Shown here: positions 60,297 through 64,000 of the stretch, in pieces
Numbering within the stretch: position 1 is the stretch's first letter
Layout of the letters: every line of letters begins with the position of its first letter
Assembly (NCBI GenBank): GCA_964449565.1
Contig: CAYUZB010000009.1
Coordinates: forward strand, 4,262 to 68,261
Direction: 5' to 3'
From: Granulosicoccus sp964449565
GTDB taxonomy: Bacteria; Pseudomonadota; Gammaproteobacteria; Granulosicoccales; Granulosicoccaceae
Length of the DNA stretch: 64,000 bases
Position numbers and translations under genes: made by a program
Notes under the pieces: generated by a model
Database searches by the model: none
Told to the model about the DNA's origin: nothing
Seen by the model: only the letters and a program-made list of their open reading frames with translations

Positions 60297-62096
60297 ATGA
60301 CTACTACAAATCTCAAGGCTTTATTCACAATTACCGTAACCACCAGCTTGATGCTCACTGGCACTACTAACGCCGCTGAACGGGTAGAGCCTCAATGGCT
60401 TGAGTATGAACGCTCCGCTCCCACTCTTGCTGCCGCTCGCGAAGCAATCGCAAACTCCGAAACGATCGATAAATCGGATAGCAATACGCAAAGTCTTCAG
60501 CCATCTGATGATTTACTGAATGATTATTCTGCCGAGCAACGGGCACGGCTTGAAAAATATGGGCCATGGCTGGATGAATTTGGCGTATCCACCAACGCAC
60601 AGCAACTACTCGACCATATTGCAGACTCACGTGCACATGGATTGAACCCTGAAGCTTATAACCTCGATCATCTTGACAAACTCAGCCGAAACCTTAGGGT
60701 CAATTTGAATTCAGCCGTACCCGGTGGTAGCAACACCAGTACTATAAAACTTCGCAGCGAACTCAAGAAAGGATTGACTGATAGCTTTACACGCTTTGTT
60801 ACTCATCTTGGGCAAGGTGTTGTTGACGCCCGAGATACTCAACGCAGACTATTTCGAGATCCACCTTCGGTAAAAGCTGAAAAATACCTCGAAAATCTAC
60901 GCCGTGGTCAAACTGATGTCAATTCGATCATCACATCAATTGAACCATCTCAAGATGAGTATCAACGCCTAAAAGAACGTATGCGCAGTGCACTGACAGA
61001 ACTTGCGTCCGATGTACCACGCACCGTTCTGAATATAAACACCGACACAATGAAAATCGGTGAAAGATCGCCAAATATACTGGACCTACGTCGCCGCTTG
61101 ATCGAGACAGGTGATTTACCTACTCATACAGTTCTGACGCCGATGTTTGATGCCGATCTGCTTCTCGCCGTAAAATCATTTCAACAGCGACATGGACTTG
61201 AACCCGATGGTGCCGTTGGAAGACAGACTAAAGAAATGCTTAACTCTACTGTTCGGGAAGAGATAACAGAGCTGGCATTAAGTCTTGAGCGTTGGCGCTG
61301 GATGCCGAGAGATCTAGGCGATAGGCATATTTATGTCAACCTACCTAGCTACAGGCTAACGGTCAAGGACGGCAAAGATACAGCAATTGATATGCGTGTT
61401 GTCATAGGTTCGAAACGAAATCAGACTCCTTTGTTCTCACGTGATATCAGCTACATGCAAGTGAATCCGACATGGACCGTACCGGCTTCAATTACCAATC
61501 AGGAATTAATACCTAAAGAGAAACAGCAACCAGGTTACCTGGAAAGCAGGAATTTCAAAGCATATCGTGTCAGCGATGGCGACCTTATCGAAGTCCCCTT
61601 CTCCAGCATCGACCCAAGTCACTATGAGCGGAAAAAATTTCCGTATGTATTGCGTCAGGCAGGAGGACCGGGCAATGCTCTTGGCAGGATGAAGTTCATG
61701 ATGCCAAACCCTTACGCAATCTATTTGCATGACACGCAAGCCAAAAGTCTGTTCAACAGAAATGATAGAGCCTACAGCCACGGCTGCATACGCCTAAGCG
61801 AACCAGATGAACTAGCACACCTTCTGTTGCAACTGGATGGCAACAGCCGCAGAAGCATTAACCGTGCTTTACGATCATCCACAACAGATACATTGCGATT
61901 CAGGGAACACATTCCAACGCATATGGCCTACATTACAACCTGGATTGACGAAAAGGGTGAATTGCAACGGCGTAAAGACGTCTACAACCATGATCCAGCC
62001 TTGCGTACAGCACTGTTCGATAAAAACACGTTGCTGAATACACTGGGTTCGCCAGTAGACGAGGATGAGCTGTTGGTAGCGGAGTCCAATGAGTAA
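60297..62096 (+). CDS. L,D-transpeptidase, YcbB/LdtD-like
   Basis: 599 residues. Signal peptide about 1-26 (ending NAA), a long helical N-domain with PWLDEFGVSTNAQQLLDHIADSRAHGLNPEAYNL, a peptidoglycan-binding domain (about 255-315; SPNILDLRRRLIETGDLP and LLLAVKSFQQRHGLEPDGAVGRQT) and a YkuD catalytic domain with YSHGCIRLSEPDELA (Cys497) and the family block VNPTWTVPASI. It should form 3-3 crosslinks in the peptidoglycan, in the periplasm. Length and layout match E. coli YcbB (615). Confidence 0.93.
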   Translation: MTTTNLKALFTITVTTSLMLTGTTNAAERVEPQWLEYERSAPTLAAAREAIANSETIDKSDSNTQSLQPSDDLLNDYSAEQRARLEKYGPWLDEFGVSTNAQQLLDHIADSRAHGLNPEAYNLDHLDKLSRNLRVNLNSAVPGGSNTSTIKLRSELKKGLTDSFTRFVTHLGQGVVDARDTQRRLFRDPPSVKAEKYLENLRRGQTDVNSIITSIEPSQDEYQRLKERMRSALTELASDVPRTVLNINTDTMKIGERSPNILDLRRRLIETGDLPTHTVLTPMFDADLLLAVKSFQQRHGLEPDGAVGRQTKEMLNSTVREEITELALSLERWRWMPRDLGDRHIYVNLPSYRLTVKDGKDTAIDMRVVIGSKRNQTPLFSRDISYMQVNPTWTVPASITNQELIPKEKQQPGYLESRNFKAYRVSDGDLIEVPFSSIDPSHYERKKFPYVLRQAGGPGNALGRMKFMMPNPYAIYLHDTQAKSLFNRNDRAYSHGCIRLSEPDELAHLLLQLDGNSRRSINRALRSSTTDTLRFREHIPTHMAYITTWIDEKGELQRRKDVYNHDPALRTALFDKNTLLNTLGSPVDEDELLVAESNE

Positions 62097-62201
62097 TTGA
62101 ACATATCGGGTACTGACGTTGCGACGCACTGTTCGCTACAGACAGTCGTGTCACTATAGACAGATGATCAATTGTCAAAGTGCGTGCTTGTTGGTAACAA
62201 G

Positions 62202-63017
62202 TTAACAGATACCTTCTCTGATTTTGGCTTCGCGCCATAGCAGATCCAATTCATCGAGGTCAAGCTCAGGCAGTGATTTTGACTGTTCGGATGCCAAGGT
62301 TTCGACCCGCTTGAATCGATTGCTGAATTTCTGACTGGCTCGACGTAATGCAGACTCCGCGTCGACCGACAGAAAGCGTGCAAGATTGACAACCGTAAAA
62401 AGCAAATCACCGACCTCATCCTCTATGGCATCCTGCTGAGCCAAAGTCCGTGCTTCGGCAAGCTCGTTGATTTCTTCTTGTAATTTGTCCCAGACGGGAT
62501 CAATATCCGGCCAGTCAAAACCAACCCGTGCAGCACGTTTCTGTAGCTTGTCCGCTCGTTTCAAGGCGGGCAGATTTAGAGCAATGCCATCCAATGCAGA
62601 CGCGGGTATCAACTCACCTTGTGAATTCTGACGAGACTGACGTGCTGCTCGCTCACGTGCCTTCTCGGCCTCCCAGGCTGCCTTCAATTCCGCTTCGTTA
62701 GCGTACTCAACATTGGAAAAAACATGAGGGTGACGTCTGATCATTTTTTCAGTTACCGCATCAACTACATCATCAAATTCAAACGCGCCTTGTTCACTAG
62801 CCATTTGTGCATGGAAAACCACTTGTAACAGCAGATCTCCAAGTTCATCGCGAAGATCGTCCAGATCCTCACGCTCAATCGCGTCAGCCACTTCATAGGC
62901 TTCTTCGATCGTGTAAGGTGCAATGCTCTTGAAATTCTGCTTGATATCCCAGGCACAGCCTGATTCAGGATTCCGCAGATCTCGCATGACGCCCAGTAAG
63001 TCATCAATCTTTGACAC
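62202..63017 (-). CDS. mazG: Nucleoside triphosphate pyrophosphohydrolase MazG
   Basis: 271 residues with two MazG repeats. N-terminal: MRDLRNPESGCAWDIKQNFKSIAPYTIEEAYEVADAIE and LRDELGDLLLQVVFHAQMA (ExxE12-28ExxD metal site). C-terminal: WDKLQEEINEL and EDEVGDLLFTVVNLARFL. Hydrolyses dNTPs and can lower ppGpp levels. Convergent with the L,D-transpeptidase gene; 105 bp between with no obvious terminator. Confidence 0.95.
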   Translation of the reverse strand: MSKIDDLLGVMRDLRNPESGCAWDIKQNFKSIAPYTIEEAYEVADAIEREDLDDLRDELGDLLLQVVFHAQMASEQGAFEFDDVVDAVTEKMIRRHPHVFSNVEYANEAELKAAWEAEKARERAARQSRQNSQGELIPASALDGIALNLPALKRADKLQKRAARVGFDWPDIDPVWDKLQEEINELAEARTLAQQDAIEDEVGDLLFTVVNLARFLSVDAESALRRASQKFSNRFKRVETLASEQSKSLPELDLDELDLLWREAKIREGIC

Positions 63018-63090
63018 GATGAATATCCTCTGACCTCGACACGCCGATGGTAACTAGAGGCTAAAGTTATTCTTCGTATCTGGATCGATT

Positions 63091-63696
63091 CTAGTAAGTA
63101 ATTTTTAAACCAATGTGAATACTACGATCAAGACTTACGTTTTCGAAGTCATTTGTGTCAAATTGCATGCGTCGGTAACCGATGTAAGCACGCGCTTGTG
63201 GAATGATCTCAACCTGAAACCTGGCAGCCACTTCTGCATAGTTTTCAGCATCCGAAAAACTTGTAATACTCGGTGCATAAAAGGCTTCGAAGCTGAGCTC
63301 CATCGGGTTGTATTTCGACGAAGCTAGAAGCAAGCCAGCCTGCATTCCAAGCGCTAAGGCCCCAACCGTTTCATCGTCTTCATCGGGGAGCACATTGTTT
63401 TCATCTACCTCGATCTGGCCTCCCAAGGCTTTTATGCCTGCGGCCAGATTGTACTGTGAGGTCGCCGATTGACGGTAACCGCGTGCCATCAGGGTTGCAT
63501 GCAAAATGTTATCACCGGCTTCACTAATAAACCCACCAACCGCGAGCTCAGAACCACCACCGCCTGTTAGAGGATAGGGATTCAACAGAAGAGACAGGTT
63601 TGCCGTCTCATTGCTCAACGCCAGATCAAGCCCACTCGCTTCTGCCGCGCCGATTGTGCCCAGCAGCAGAACGATGCTTGCAAGCGTTTTTTTCAT
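63091..63696 (-). CDS. YfaZ-like outer-membrane barrel protein
   Basis: 201 residues, signal peptide ending AEA (about residue 20). Beta-barrel strands run to the C-terminal aromatic (LDRSIHIGLKITY). GGFISEAGDNILHATLMARG, LAAGIKALGGQIEVDENN and SLEFEAFYAPSI-type segments (here MELSFEAFYAPSITSFSDAENYAE) match the YfaZ family, of unknown function. Starts at the right-hand end of the operon. Confidence 0.85.
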   Translation of the reverse strand: MKKTLASIVLLLGTIGAAEASGLDLALSNETANLSLLLNPYPLTGGGGSELAVGGFISEAGDNILHATLMARGYRQSATSQYNLAAGIKALGGQIEVDENNVLPDEDDETVGALALGMQAGLLLASSKYNPMELSFEAFYAPSITSFSDAENYAEVAARFQVEIIPQARAYIGYRRMQFDTNDFENVSLDRSIHIGLKITY

Positions 63697-63895
63697 GGGT
63701 ACCTCACACAGGTGTCATTTTTCTAACATGAGTCTAGTTGGGAAATCTGGACGCGCAAGGCCTCCCAGAGTCAGGCAAAGTCTCCCTAGTAGCCGGCATG
63801 CCTCCTGTACCTGATGACGTAAGCTTGACAGTGGTTCGGGGCAAGAGAGGGCTCGACTTCAGTCCCGTCGGCACTCAACACGACACCGGCAGACA
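63697..63895. other. Gene-free stretch at the right edge
   Basis: Upstream of the YfaZ-like gene (minus strand) and up to the tandem repeat no credible ORF is seen. The part next to 63696 must carry that gene's promoter. Degenerate CACTCAACA (63872-63880) resembles the unit of the adjacent repeat. Confidence 0.4.
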
Positions 63896-63958
63896 CGCTC
63901 AGCGCACTCAGCGCACTCGGCACATTCAGCACACTCAGTACACTTAGCACACTCAGCA
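63896..63958. repeat. 9-bp tandem repeat (CACTCAGCA type), seven units
   Basis: Seven 9-base units in a row, consensus CACTCAGCA, with substitutions at a few positions. On the minus strand they read Ala-Glu-Cys repeats (with one Ala-Lys-Cys and one Thr-Glu-Cys), with a stop codon upstream at about 63986 and no start codon between. The flank is cut by the window end. Confidence 0.85.
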
Positions 63959-64000
63959 CGAGTATCAGCGAGGGTCTGTTGGATTCAAAAAAACAGGTCC

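Noticed and set aside
63896..63958. Possible CRISPR array
   Set aside because: Units are 9 bases with no spacers and no cas genes nearby; it is a simple tandem repeat.

Overview
The window looks like chromosomal sequence from a gammaproteobacterium, probably free-living and perhaps marine. The core order ispB / rplU-rpmA-obgE-proB / rpsT / murJ / ribF-ileS-lspA-ispH is the Pseudomonas-type gammaproteobacterial arrangement. It is joined to apbC/metG-rnfABCDGE, rluE, ribosomal L31 and a YcbB-type L,D-transpeptidase. The envelope is Gram-negative: many lipoboxes, two small outer-membrane barrels and the Rnf complex. No rRNA, tRNA, transposase, prophage or CRISPR array was found. Species cannot be named from the sequence alone. 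Four runs of exactly 100 N are scaffold gaps. Three of them are flanked by identical 32-55 bp sequence, so they are probably unmerged contig overlaps and not missing DNA.

Region by region. 172-6310 (minus strand) is one tightly overlapping thiamin operon, thiD-thiZXY-like ABC importer-thiO-thiS-thiG-thiE, headed by a TPP riboswitch. It combines thiazole synthesis, uptake of a pyrimidine precursor and the coupling step; thiC, thiF and thiL are not here. 6625-11970 (minus) holds a small lipoprotein, a single-span membrane protein, and a candidate accessory cluster: an APH-type kinase, a Rieske oxygenase and a glutamine-synthetase-like ligase. The last two overlap by a TAATG stop-start. 12246-15808 is housekeeping (yicC, rph, rdgB, hemW-like).

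15981-21888 is a self-contained sensing and uptake module: a DctB-like Cache histidine kinase (interrupted by a gap), a short receiver-Fis HTH response regulator, then a TAXI-type TRAP transporter with a strong hairpin terminator between binding protein and permease. 22392-26055 encodes three lipoproteins, the first two being tandem paralogous beta-propellers. 26921-29511 holds rpmE, a nuclease, a 5'-3' exonuclease and rluE. 29557-31269 is a secreted ADAM-like metzincin with a GlyGly-CTERM-like tail.

31270-44210 is mostly the conserved core block. 44624-48537 (minus) contains an HDOD signalling protein, an Ig-like (Big) repeat lipoprotein and a small beta-barrel. 48820-52245 has a TlpA-like thioredoxin with HemJ, then rppH, dcd and apbC. 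52378-59488 is metG followed at once by the complete Rnf operon. The right end has a DUF1841 protein, an L,D-transpeptidase, mazG, a YfaZ-like barrel and a 9-bp tandem repeat at the window edge.

The most interesting material is in the accessory parts: the kinase/Rieske/ligase cluster with palindromes in its intergenic region, the twin propeller lipoproteins with a hairpin inside the second gene, the metzincin with a sorting tail, a dispersed 15-bp repeat seen at three intergenic positions, and a hairpin-rich stretch after ispH.
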